A stretch of DNA of 64,000 bases from assembly GCA_027625915.1 (NCBI GenBank), contig JANTQA010000036.1:5167001-5231000 (forward strand), written 5' to 3'. How positions within the stretch are numbered: the first letter of the stretch is position 1; every line of letters starts with the position of its first letter. The DNA is from Anaeramoeba flamelloides (lineage: Eukaryota; Metamonada; Anaeramoebidae). Positions 46,691 through 57,650 of the stretch are shown one piece after another. A program made the position numbers and the translations under genes. A model generated the notes under the pieces. That model saw nothing but the letters and a program-made list of their open reading frames with translations, was not told the DNA's origin and did not search any database.

Positions 46691-47904
46691 ATCTAATAGT
46701 TCGAATTTTGATACCATCTAATTCAAATTCAACAAAAAAAAAAATTTCTCTTTAAAGCTAAAAGAAGGAGTTATAAGAAAATTTCTAAAATGTCATTACC
46801 CAATTGGTTTTGTCAAGAATTGTCTGGGTTTTCATCCAATAAATTGTAAAATATTTGGGTTACTTGAAATAAAGAATTTAATTTAGTATTGTAAAATGGT
46901 ACACATAAGCAAAACTGAGGTCTTAATATTCTGAGTTTTTTTACTAAATTTTTATTATTTTTTCAAAAACTATAAAACAATTCCTATGATCCACAATCTA
47001 GAGATTACTTGTCAATAAAAAAACGAGACACTATTAATTGTAAAATAAAAAGATCAAAATTTTCAATCAACTTTCTAAAAAAATCACATTCCCAAGAATT
47101 ATAAAATAAGTCATTAAAAGTTCTCATTTTGAAAATATAAAATTAATAATTTAAACCGATTTCGGAATTAATAAATTGAAATTCTATACGATTTATAATT
47201 TTTTTTTTGGTAAGCTGAATGACAATTTTGTACCATTTATTTTGCAACAAACAGTATTTAATTTTCAAAAATCTCTTTTAAGAAAATAATTGAAAATGTT
47301 TATTGTTATTTTTTTTTTTAATTTTTGAAAATTATTGAACATTTTTATATTTATTTTTCAACTCCAAAAATTTATATTCTTTCTATAAAATTGTATTTTT
47401 TTGTGATTAGAAATATCATTTTTTTGACAAGTGGACTCTTCTTTGTCGGGGCACAGTGTAAAAAATATCCGGGTTTTGGGAAAAATTACAAATTATTTAA
47501 AAAAACTTAATACATCATTTTTGACTATTTGAATCATTTTACAATTACTAAATTAAAATCTTTATTTCAAGTTATCCAAATATTTGACAAAATATTGGAT
47601 GAAAAAATACCAAATTATACACAAATTCACCTAATAATGTTAAATCTTGAGAAGTTACATTTTGATTGTTTTTCATTAAACTATTCTGATGAAAAATATT
47701 ATAATAAATTTTGAAGAAAATATTATATTATTTTTTGATATTGCTGTTAATTTTCAAAAACCTGTTAGATCCTAGTTTCCGAATTAAAATTAAATATATT
47801 CCCCTTTTATTTAATTTCCAAAAAATCCAATAAATTGGCTTATTAATTTTTCTTAAAATTCGAAACTAAATTTAATTTTAATATATATATATATAATCCA
47901 ATTC

Positions 47905-48430
47905 TAAAATTTTTAATATACAAAATTCAATTATTAATAAAAAATCTTATGTAATCATTTCTTGAAGAAATACCAAATTAGAAACATTTTTTAATTGAAA
48001 TGCTAAAAATTTTTTATAAATTACAACACTAACTAAATAAAAAATAAATAATTATCAATACTAATAAATTATAGGTTTTTAAAAATTTTGGAGAGAGCAA
48101 TACAAAAAAAATGCATTGTGATTAATTTTTTTGAAATCTTTAAGGAATATTCATCAATCAAAAGTTTAGAAATCATAAACCAATATTATATCCATTCTTC
48201 TTTTTTTAACAATTCAACTTTTACCCAATCCCAATTGTTGAAAAAAAAATTGATCAATCCAAACAAGTTAGGTAATACAAAAAATGAAATGAAAACAAAA
48301 AACAAAAAGATGAAAAAAGGATTTAAAATATATCTCAAAAATGAAAATTATTTCCAAATTTAGATAAAATAGATTTCTATTATTCATTTAACTTTTTTAA
48401 AGGCATTCTTTTAAAGATTATTATTATAAA
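47905..48430 (+). repeat. Repeat G, copy 3 (diverged)
   Basis: Weaker similarity to 28160-28680 and 42280-42800, clearest around GAAATGAAAACAAAAAACAA and the AATTATTTCCAAATTTAGAT end. A (TA)n run at 47880-47896 precedes it. Confidence 0.5.
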
Positions 48431-48972
48431 TAATATTATTTAAAGTGTATAGAGTTATGATGAATTATTTACAAAAAACTTTTTAACTTTCAGGATTGAA
48501 TAAAAATTATATTCTCAGTAATAAATACCCTTGATTTTTTCAATGAGAACAATAAAAGTAGTGAAAAAATGTAGATTTATAAGTATTTTTTATGTAAAAA
48601 ACATCTCTCAATATTTTGAATTTTTGTTTTTGAATATGGTAAAAGGAAAAGTAATATTTTGTTACTTTTTTTGGAATAATATGTATTGACTATTCGGAGT
48701 TAGAAATATTAGAACATCAGCCGAATTTCTTATTTTATTGTTGAGACTTTGCATTGAAAAAACTTACTTAAATCAAGATAATCAAATTCACGAAACCAAC
48801 CCAAATATAAAATAATAATTTTCATTTCGAAAGCCTAATTATTTTTCAGCTATTGACCAAAAAAAAACTAAAGATATAACAGAAAATAAATATTACATGA
48901 TATTTTTAGAAATTAAATAAAGTTTCCTAATTGATATTTATGATAAAAATTAATAAATAGAATTTGGTTTAT
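48431..48972. other. Intergenic, nothing recognised
   Basis: A/T-rich without repeat partner or open frame. Confidence 0.4.
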
Positions 48973-49254
48973 GGGTTAGTATAACCCTAGATTATAAGTC
49001 AATAATTAAAGTATTTTATATTTGAAAGTAAATGATATCAACCCCCGTAAATCATTTAAATGACTCAAATAACCTATTTAAAATATTATTCAACAAATAA
49101 TTATTGATTTTCTCGTACATATAACACTCAAAAAATATAATTTTTGAATTTTTTTTTTAATTCTTTATTCAAAATCTTAAAAATAGAAACTCAAAATAAG
49201 TGTCTTTGGTTGTTTTTAATAATTACTTATTTAGAACTTCCGAAATCACAAGGA

Positions 49255-49289
<35 letters not shown>

Positions 49290-49754
49290 AAAAAAGATTA
49301 ACTCAATAATCATCAGCATAAAAACTATTGAATGACCAGTTTTGATTCCTTTTTATAAGGTTAATTGTAAAATGAATATATTTCCAATATTTTAGGAATA
49401 ATTTGTCAAAAGAATCCATTCATTAATTATCAAATTTTTTTCAAAAAATGGAATTTTTCGTACCTAATCAACATTTCCCCCACAAATTTTAGAAAAATAT
49501 TTTGGAAAATGTGAGATCTGAATATTGATAATTCAACCTTAAAATTTATGGCCAAATAAAGATTTTTTTTCTGAAATTCTTGGATTTTTTTACAAATACA
49601 ATGGAGCATTTTTTATTTGAAAAGGGATCAAAAAATAATAAAGACTTAACAAATTGATTTTTCGAGACATTCGAAACATGAAGCATCTAATATGCTTTAC
49701 CTTCAAAAATAACATACCATAATTTTAGACTTCTCCTTGGTAGATGTTAATCTC
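48973..49754 (+). mobile_element. TTAA-type non-autonomous element, family D, copy 2
   Basis: About 782 bp, matching 18180-18937 in direct orientation through most of its length (AAAGATTAACTCAATAATCA, TCTGAATATTGATAATTCAA). Tips are GGGTTAGTATAACCCTAGAT and, inverted, GAGATTAACATCTACC. TTAA follows at 49755-49758; TTAT precedes. A (TA)n run at 49259-49286 has expanded inside it. Confidence 0.75.
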
Positions 49755-49960
49755 TTAATTATATCAACATTTTTTTTTCATTGTGTAATAATGTACAATT
49801 GAAATATTCACCAATTTGGTTCAGAAAATCATTTTAAGTGGATTTTTTTTATGGAAAATTAAAAAGAAATTTTTAGAGACCTAAAGTTGATCACCCTTAT
49901 TTAGAAAGGTGGTTATTTAAAAAAGAAAAATTAGATTTAACCCATCTATAAAATTGGAAA

Positions 49961-50274
49961 TCAAAGAACTTCAATTTCCACTTTCACTTTTCCATCTTTC
50001 ATTTTGTCAAAAAAGAACAGATTTAGATTTTTGTTTTTGATAAAAACAATAGTAACTCTTATTTGAAAATTTGCAACCATATTTCCAAACCCTTTTTCCA
50101 AAAAAGAAAGTACTTCGAAAAGAAAATTTCCTGTTTTATCATTATTTAAACAAGAAAACAAAATCTAGAAACAGATTATTTGTAGATTATTAATAAAATT
50201 ACCCAAATTTCGCTTGTGGGACAAACATAAAAAAAAAATTCCCTTTCAAAAAAGAACATAAATTTCTTCTTCAT
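49961..50274 (-). CDS. Possible small gene, unrecognised
   Basis: A tentative two-exon model on the minus strand: 50203-50274 (MKKKFMFFFEREFFFYVC...) joined in phase 0 to 49961-50164 (ILFSCLNNDKTGNFLFEV...), about 91 residues, ending DGKVKVEIEVL. The proposed intron is only 38 bp (GTAATT...TTCTAG). The second exon has alternating hydrophobic and charged residues like a beta-rich domain, and its composition is coding-like. The open frame can also be followed upstream of the ATG to an AG acceptor at about 50300, so the N-terminus is uncertain. It would be divergent from the gene at 50550. No family is recognised. Confidence 0.35.
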
Positions 50275-50549
50275 AAAAATCCTATTTTGCCACACGTTTC
50301 TGAAAATTCAAATAACGAAAAAAACTTTTTGTAAATGATTCAAATCAATAACTATTAAAATCTGAAAAAAGTTGAATTTCTGAAAATTTTTGTTATTTTT
50401 TACACTATTTTATCGCTTGTTCCAAAAACCACTAATTTTTTTTGTCTTCCTCTTTCTAGAATTCATAACTCCTCATCCAAAGTTTGAACCAATAAACCAA
50501 AACAAGAAAGCACTTAACTTTCCATTAAACAATTACTTCTGACGTTTAA

Positions 50550-51149
50550 ATGGAAACCCCACCAAGCCACAAATTATCTGGTTTCATTCTGCCAACCAAA
50601 AAAAAAGAATTAAAAAAATGGATTGATTCTTTAACAGAATCAATAGAAGATCGCAAAAAACGAATAGAACAAATGGTTTTCACTTTAAACACACGCAAGT
50701 CAGCACTGTATTCTTTAAAGCAAAAGGCCTCGCAAGATCTCCGATCGTTTGGTGGTATGTTTCTTCTTTTTGATAACACTATCGAAAGTGAAGAAGATAA
50801 CAACGAACAATCGGGAGGATCCACAAAGCCAACATCCTCAAGAATGCTAATCACAAGTGAAACCAATACCGATGATTACACTGTCCAATCAGACTCCGAA
50901 ATGACTTCTTCTGATTGTAATTCCTCGGAATGGGAAGAAATAGACGCCTTTGCTTCTACTCCTTCTTCTACACTTATCAAAACGAAAAATAACACACCTT
51001 CAAAAATAGCCAAACCCAAAGACAAGATTTTTTCTTTATCAAGAAGCCCTTTAAAAAATCCTCCTGTTTTAAAGAAAAATTTGAAAAAGATCATCAGATC
51101 CAAATCAACGACAGACCAAAGACTTCATCAACTCAAAAAACGCAAGTAA
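50550..51149 (+). CDS. Unrecognised Ser/Lys-rich protein with N-terminal coiled coil
   Basis: 199 residues, intronless, starting METPPSHKLSGFILPTKKK. Residues about 17-65 (ELKKWIDSLTESIEDRKKRI, then MVFTLNTRKSALYSLKQKAS) show heptad-like spacing and are likely helical or coiled coil. The rest is Ser/Thr/Asp/Glu-rich, then basic (PLKNPPVLKKNLKKIIRSKS), with possible phosphorylation sites such as SRSP and STPS. A basic tail HQLKKRK could act in nuclear import. I recognise no family; it resembles small regulatory or chromatin-associated proteins only in composition. A foldback element starts 84 bp after the stop. Composition is clearly coding-like against its flanks. Confidence 0.8.
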   Translation: METPPSHKLSGFILPTKKKELKKWIDSLTESIEDRKKRIEQMVFTLNTRKSALYSLKQKASQDLRSFGGMFLLFDNTIESEEDNNEQSGGSTKPTSSRMLITSETNTDDYTVQSDSEMTSSDCNSSEWEEIDAFASTPSSTLIKTKNNTPSKIAKPKDKIFSLSRSPLKNPPVLKKNLKKIIRSKSTTDQRLHQLKKRK

Positions 51150-51232
51150 GCTTTTTGTTTTTCTTTTGCTTGTACTTTTACTTTAATAAACAAACAAAAT
51201 CATTTTTGTTTCAAATTTGGATTTTTTTATAA

Positions 51233-52312
51233 GGTTTACAGCCCCTAAAGAATGAAAAAAGATTGTCTTGTATTAGTTGCGACCCCGTGTTATTTTGGTT
51301 CTTGGCTGATCGATTTTTGGCTTTGTATTAATTTTAATAGTTGGTTAAAAAATGAATTTTATATCTTTTTTTTTTCCAAAACCCGAATTTGTGATCGTAA
51401 GAATAATAAATTGATTAGTATTTTTGAATAAATTTTGATTTTTGTGTTTTGAATTGGAATTTTTATTTAGATTTAGTTTTGTTTGGTTGTAAATTGAAAT
51501 TTTCATTTCCCTTTTACTGTTGCCAAAATAATATGTTCAGAAAAGTTTAATCCGTGTTTCAAAATAAAAAGGGTGTTTCTTTTTTCTAGAAGACCTATAC
51601 ATTAGCTGATCAAAGAAACCAACAATAAACCAGAAGTAAATATGGTACTGGTTTCTTAAAGTTCTATTATTTAAAAAGAAATTCGAAAAATGAAAGATTA
51701 AATTAGAAAATTTATCTCTCAAAAAAGCTAGAGTTATTTTTACGAAAATTGTTTTCCTAAAAAAACAAAAAATTTTGAAAAAAAATTGAGAAAAATTATG
51801 GAAAATTTTCAACAAATTGCATGAATAATTTTATTATACTGGAAATATCCAGATGTTTACTTTCAAAATTTCATTTGAACTTAGGATATACTATTGGGTA
51901 GTTGATTGGATTTTGCCTTGGTACAAGAAGAAAAAAAAGCACAGATTATATTTTGAAACAGGGAATATAGTCTTTGGAAACACATTATTTTGATCACTGT
52001 ACTTAATTACCTAAAAAAAAAAAAGAAAAATAAAAAATTAAAAAATCAAAAAATCACCAAACAAAACCAAATCTAAATAAAAATTCCAATTCAAAACACA
52101 AAAATAAAAATTTATTCAAAAATACCTACCAATTTATTATTTTTACAATCACAAATTCGGGTTTTGGAAAAAAAAAAAGAGATAAAATTCATTTTTTAAC
52201 AAACTATTAAAATTCATACTAAGCCAAAAATCGATCAGCCAAATACCAAAATAACAAGTAGTCGCCAATGAGAAGATAATCCTTTTTCAATTTCTAAATA
52301 AAAATTTATGAA
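51233..52312. mobile_element. Foldback element, family I, copy 2, with nested insertion
   Basis: The left arm starts GGTTTACAGCCCCTAAAG and the right arm is its inverse, ending near 52312 in a degraded tip. The arm parts 51390-51480 and 52050-52165 are almost identical when inverted (GTGTTTTGAATTGGAATTTT), so this copy is probably recent. A complete T2 element (51517-51999) sits near the symmetry axis. Confidence 0.8.
51517..51999 (+). mobile_element. TA-flanked non-autonomous element, family T2, copy 4, nested
   Basis: 483 bp, TA at 51515-51516 and 52000-52001. Left tip CTGTTGCCAAAATAATATG; right tip inverted CAGTGATCAAAATAATGTG. Same length as the copy at 24656-25138. Confidence 0.85.
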
Positions 52313-52317
52313 TTCCA

Positions 52318-52735
52318 GAAGTGTCGTAAGTGTTGTAGAGTACTGGTGAGTGTCGTTGAGTGCCGTCAAGTGCCTAGGTTTTTTTTAATTTTTGGAATGT
52401 AAAGAAAATTAAATAAATTTTCTTTACATTTCAAAAAGTAAAAAAAACCCAACGGCGGTTTTCTTGAGGTTTTCTGTTTTATTTTTTAAGTGTTCTAGGT
52501 TTTTTTGAGGTTTTCTATTTTATTTTTGAAAATCTATTGGTTTTCGTTAGGTTTTTTTGAGTTTTCTATTTATTTGTGAAGTGTTCTAGGTTTTTTTTAC
52601 TTTTTGAAATAAACAGAAAATTTTAATAGATTTTCTCCGTTTATTTCAAAACTCAAAAAAACCCAACAAAAATCTATTGAGTTTCCAAATAAACAGAAAA
52701 CTCAAGAAAACCTAACGACACTTCCAACTGGTAGA
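52318..52735. repeat. Modular hairpin array 2
   Basis: Begins with degenerate repeats of GTGTCGTAAGTG / GTGCCGTCAAGTGCC, then CCTAGGTTTTTTTTAATTTT. It continues through palindromic modules (TTTTCTTGAGGTTTTCTG, CTAGGTTTTTTTTACTTTTTG...CAAAACTCAAAAAAACC) and ends CTCAAGAAAACCTAACGACA. The same modules occur as in arrays 1 and 3. Confidence 0.75.
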
Positions 52736-53732
52736 ATTCAACAACTAATTATAATTATAATTATAAATGTCTTTTTTTAAGAAGCCTTAGATTCTCCGAA
52801 TTCCAATTAATTTTATTATTTATTCTTTGATTAAATTTTATTAGTTTAACCAATAAGGAAGAGATAAATTTTTTAATTTTTTTTTGAATTTGAATTTCTT
52901 TTTATTAATTGAAATTACCAAATTTTCGAATTCAAATTCTATGTTATAAATAAGAACTGGTGTGTTTCTGTTTATTTTGTATATTTCAGTAATACATCAC
53001 TACAATGAAAATTTAAAAACCGAAAATTAAAGTTAGCCAAAAATATACCTTGGATTTCAGTTATACTTCTTTTATAAATTATTTTCTCAAAGTTATCATA
53101 ATTTTATGTAATAAAAAAAGGATAGCTATTAAACTCATGAAAATCCGAATACCCCCCTTTTCAAAAATACTGACTTTTGAAAAAAACACCTATTTTTGGG
53201 GTATTTTTTTATTGGAATTAGTTACAATGAATGAACTTTTGATTGAACATTAAGATATAAAAAAGAATAAATGTTAAAGCAATTTGCAGAAAACAATCGG
53301 GAATGTATATAAAAAACTCAAACATGGAAAAAAATAAAATGATAAAAAATAATTCAAAAACAGATAGAAAAACAGATTTTCAATTTAATTTAGCGATATC
53401 TTTTGATTGAAATATTTTGTGCTATTTTAAAATTGAAAAATATGTTTATTTTTAGACTATTAAAAAAATACTTGAAAATTATCTCTCTACTAAGTCAATT
53501 AAAAAATTCAAAAATTTTACAATTAAAAATGAAAAAAATATTACTGAAAACTTTCATTTTTTTTTTCAATTCCTATTAATATCTATTAAAGTTGTAAACC
53601 TTTTTGAAAATTGTTATGTATAATAATGTTTATTATATGAGTGTATTTCAAAAATACAAAATTTAGAGATTTTTTTTTGAAAAAAATTTTCCTTGTATTG
53701 ATGTATTAATCCAAAAAAAATTATCTTGTGAA
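52736..53732. other. Intergenic, nothing recognised
   Basis: A/T tracts. An open stretch at 53050-53253 has no motif. Confidence 0.4.
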
Positions 53733-53975
53733 GTGATAACTCTTGATTGTTACAGCCGATCATATTTTTTCCAATGTCTTTTGGGAATAAAAAAATTAAG
53801 ATTTATAAAAATTCAAAACATTGAGGTTGTGGTTGTAGCTTTAGTAAGTGTGCTCCAACTCTGGAAAAAGAGTCTTTATCATTTAACAGAAGCGAAATAT
53901 ATTTTTATCTCACAAGCTCTATTTGGAAAATGTAACACTAAAATTTTACTATTAATAAATGAAAAAAAGATTTAG
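53733..53975 (+). mobile_element. Fossil fragment of a Ty1/copia retrotransposon
   Basis: A short broken remnant. The segment around LTEAKYIFISQAL resembles the TEAEYIALSEA part of the RNase H region of Ty1/copia polyproteins, with VVVVALVSVLQLWKKS before it in the expected place. No LTRs, integrase or other parts are visible. It looks old. Confidence 0.5.
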
Positions 53976-54600
53976 TTCGATTTCCCAAAATAATCTTTTT
54001 TTTTCTCACAATTCCAAGAAATAAAGACAACATCATAACAAGTCAATTAAAAGGGAAAATTGTCACATTAATTTGTCTTTTCCTTATTTGAACTTTTGAG
54101 ATAAAATTATTTTTTTTTATCAAGAATTTAACAGTAATTTAAGATCCATGAAAAATTTTTTTTAGATTTTTGTCTTTTAACTTTAATCATCAATTTTTAT
54201 ATTATTCATGTTATGTTACCTTTTTTTTTTTTTTTTTTTTGATTTTATTAAATTAAACGATAAAATTTAAAAAAATATTATTTCAACGAGAAAAAAAAAT
54301 TCAATAAAAAAATAAAAATTAAAAAAAAAAAAAAAATTGTTTTTTCTCAATTTGTTTGAAGAGTATAAAAATCATTCAAATTATGATTAAAAATTATTAT
54401 TCAGAAAATTTAAAATTTAATAATAATAAGAAGAAGAATTGTGATTAAAATTATAATACGAATCCACTTGCAACATTGTTTATTTAAAATAATGCATCAC
54501 AAAAAAAAAAATAAATAAAAGATTACCAAAATTTTCTAAAAAATAAATAATTCTCTTTTAAAAAATAACAACAAATCTACATTTATATTTATTCCAATAG
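53976..54600. other. Intron or 5' flank of the RGS gene
   Basis: Very A/T-rich, with a 20-T run near 54221-54240. It ends in a good acceptor (TTATTCCAATAG). I found no first exon here. Confidence 0.45.
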
Positions 54601-55810
54601 CGGATCAAAAGAAAGTATTTTAAAAAGAAATGAAACATCTAAACGATCGTTATCATTTGAAAAAAAGCAAACAATTGATCTAAATACTGAATATCAACAA
54701 TTTAAAAAAGAAATAATGAGGGCTAAAACATCCAGTCGGGAATCCATTTTAAAAAACAACGACAATAGTTTAGATTTGAATGAAGATTTTACAAAAACCA
54801 CTAGTTCGATCATTTCTTATTCTGAAGAATATGGAATGAATAATCAAATTAACAGAGAAAAATCACAAAAAAAATTACTTATTGAATTTGGTAATTCACC
54901 AAACAAAAATGAATTTACAATTAAAAAATTAACCGAAAAAACAAATTCAAATGAATTCACCTCAAACCAAGCAATTGAAAAAAGACAGGAAAAAAAAAAT
55001 ACTAATAATATTAACAAGACAAGCCCAAATAATCAAAAGGGGGTAGGGAAGGGGAAGGGGAAGGAAAATGAAAAGCGAAAAGACAACAGGGGAAATGACA
55101 AACGGGGAAAGAAAAAACAGAAAAGAAAAAAGAAAAAGAAAAGGAAAAGGAAATTAAAAAGAATTTCTTCAAAATCCCCAAAGCGAATGACTTCAAAATC
55201 TCCGAAAAGAATTCCGTTAAAATCCACAAAAATGAGGTCTGATGATAAATATCATAAACAAAAAAAGCAATCAAAAATTAAAAGTCAAAAATCAACATTA
55301 TTTGGAAGGAAAAAAAGAATGCCAAATGATTTGGAAAAACAAAAATTAAACAAGCACAGTTCTGGCACACCTAATGAATTTGATGATCTTGGAATACTTT
55401 CACTTAACTCAATTCTAAATAACTTTTTTCTTAAATTTGTAAAATTTTCTGAAAGTGAATATAATGATGAAAACCTTTTATATTGGCAAAGTGTAAATAT
55501 ATTTAAACAATTGTTTGAAGATGGAGAATTAAAAAAGGCAAAAAAGCAAGCTAAAAATATTTTTAATTTGTATATTAAAAATGATGCCGCAAAGCAAATT
55601 AATATAAGTGGGAAATCAAGAAACGAATTAATAAAGATTTTTGATAATCTAAGTAATAATTTCCCAGATAAAAATATCTTCAATAAAACACAACGTAGTA
55701 TTTATGATATGATGAGTAACGATTTATATTTGTCGTTTTTTAAAACTCCGTTATATCAAGAAATAATACAAGAAATCGAAAATGAAAAAAAACTTCAAAA
55801 CAATAATTAA
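54601..55810 (+). CDS. RGS-domain protein with long basic N-terminal region (5' exon not found)
   Basis: The exon starts after an AG acceptor at 54599-54600 with one base completing a codon, so at least one exon lies upstream; an ATG also occurs at 54716. About 402 residues are visible. RGS domains bind active heterotrimeric G-alpha and speed GTP hydrolysis at the membrane. The RGS box fills the last 135 residues: SILNNFFLKFVKFSESEYND with ENLLYWQSVN, then AKNIFNLYIKNDAAKQINIS, then TQRSIYDMMSNDLYLSFF and TPLYQEI, matching the nine-helix order. The N-terminal two thirds is disordered: Asn/Ser-rich, then a very basic block (KKKQKRKKKKKRKRKLKR) followed by three repeats of the SKSPKRM type. This block could bind acidic lipids or nucleic acid (inference). 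No DEP, GGL or GoLoco motif is seen. Confidence 0.9.
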
Positions 55811-56085
55811 TCTTGATTTGGTTTTTTAATTTGGATTTTTGATTTTTTATTTATTTTTCTTTTTCTTGATCCCTATTTTCCTTTTTGTTATTTTTTTTTT
55901 TATAAATTGATTGAAATAAATAAATCATCATTCATTTCGTTATAATTTACGATTTTACGAATTGAAAATAATTTTACAAAAAAAATTTATTTATTTTATA
56001 TAGTTTCTCTCTATCTGAAGCAAAGAATTTGTGTATTTGATATTTTTTATTATATAAATCCTTAATACCCCAAAATTTAATAATA
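55811..56085. other. 3' flank of the RGS gene
   Basis: T-rich; no feature recognised. Confidence 0.4.
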
Positions 56086-56787
56086 TTAAACTATTTTTGA
56101 GCCAAAGGGGACCAGTTGTAATGTGTGAAATACATGTGTTTAAAGGTTTGAATAGATAGAAGATAAAAATTTTATTTTGAAAATTTTCATAATTGAAATC
56201 ATTTTTTCACTTTTTTGTTTTTTTTTTTTCGATTTTTTTTTGGGCACCTAATTCAGTTGAAAAATTTTTTTTTAATGCAAGATCAATGGTTACTTGATAA
56301 AAATGTGTTATTCTAAGGTTATTGAAACTGTGGAAATGATTGTTGGGTAATTATATTTATATCTATTGGAATTTTATTTAATCTTTGATCTTGATATTTA
56401 ATTAATATATGTGAAAAATTTTCACTTCATTTCCATTTCCTTTTTCAAATAGAGACCACAAATACCAACACAATTCGTTTGGGGACTTGATTTCTAAAAG
56501 AAAAGTATAGAAAATGAAGTGAAAATTATTACCTATTTATGATTCAAATACCATTAGAAGTTCAAAACAAAAACATTGTTGTTTTTCTCAATAGTCCATT
56601 AAGAATTTGAGTTTTTTAATTTTTAAGAAAATTTATTGATTAATTTGTTTTCAATCAGACATATATCAACAATGCTTCAGATTTGTTTTATTTTTTTATT
56701 TCTTATTTTTTCTTCAAAAACTAATTATATAAAATAATTGATATTTGAAAAAAAAATTATTCCCTTTGGCTGAAACAGAGTTTATTT
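56086..56787 (+). mobile_element. Family C element, copy 3
   Basis: About 702 bp. Left tip TTTTTGAGCCAAAGGGGACC, right tip inverted CTCTGTTTCAGCCAAAGGG. The body matches 40484-41192 (GAAATACATGTGTTTAAAGG, CACAAATACCAACACAATTC). Non-coding. Confidence 0.75.
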
Positions 56788-57049
56788 AATTTATTATCAG
56801 AAAACTAAATTGAGTTTAAAATTTTACGAAAGACTATTTTTATTTTAGATACTCTTTGAATTCGATAGACACAAATTTAGTTACTTCAAAATTCTCTATT
56901 TACCAGACTAAGTGTCCAGAACTCTGAGTTCTTAACAATAAATCCGAAAATAAAATAAATTAAGATTTTTTTTTATGTATATTTTTTTTAAATTAACTTT
57001 TTTGTATTTTTATTATGAAAAAAAAATAAATTCTGAATTATTGTTATTA

Positions 57050-57650
57050 ATTTTACTAGAATATCACTTCATATAGTGTTTTTTTCTCCCTAATTTATAT
57101 AGTAAAAAATGGATGAGAATTGTTGAGTATTATTTCATTAGTGAAAGAAAAAACAATTATGATAAATCAAATGGAATGACTTTGATTTTTTTGGAAATTC
57201 TTTAATAATCTACCAATTTTGATAAAATTTTATATTTGATTTTTTTATCCTAAATACTACTAGAATTATAAGAAGAAAAATGTCCGTAATATCAATTCTT
57301 CAAAATATTAACGAAAAAATACTTTTATTTTTAAAATAATCCCATTGGCCAATATCAAAAAAAATCCAATAATTAGTATTCTGAGATATCTGAAATAATT
57401 CCTTTTTATATACTAAGTAAATTTCATCTTGGTAGAATTCATTTTGAGTATTTTATTTAAAGTAAATTCAATTTGTAAATTTATTTGTCAAATTATTAAC
57501 TTTTTAAAAATCAAAAGTAATTTTTGACAAAGAAAAAAATCGAAAGAAAATAAATTTTCAAAGAGAGACTATAAAAATGAATATCCAAAACTCACATTCA
57601 ACAGCAACTATAACAATACGCCTCTTTAAATATTGATTTAGTTTTTATAA
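57050..57650. repeat. Repeat H, copy 2
   Basis: Inverted match to 36190-36800 (ACTATAAAAATGAATATCCA, CCCATTGGCCAATATC, ATCCTAAATACTACTAGAAT). Non-coding. Confidence 0.65.

Noticed and set aside
47529-47714. Open frame with LDEKIPNYTQIHLIMLNLEK as a retroelement gag remnant
   Set aside because: The likeness is too weak and short to name; no other part of such an element is nearby.
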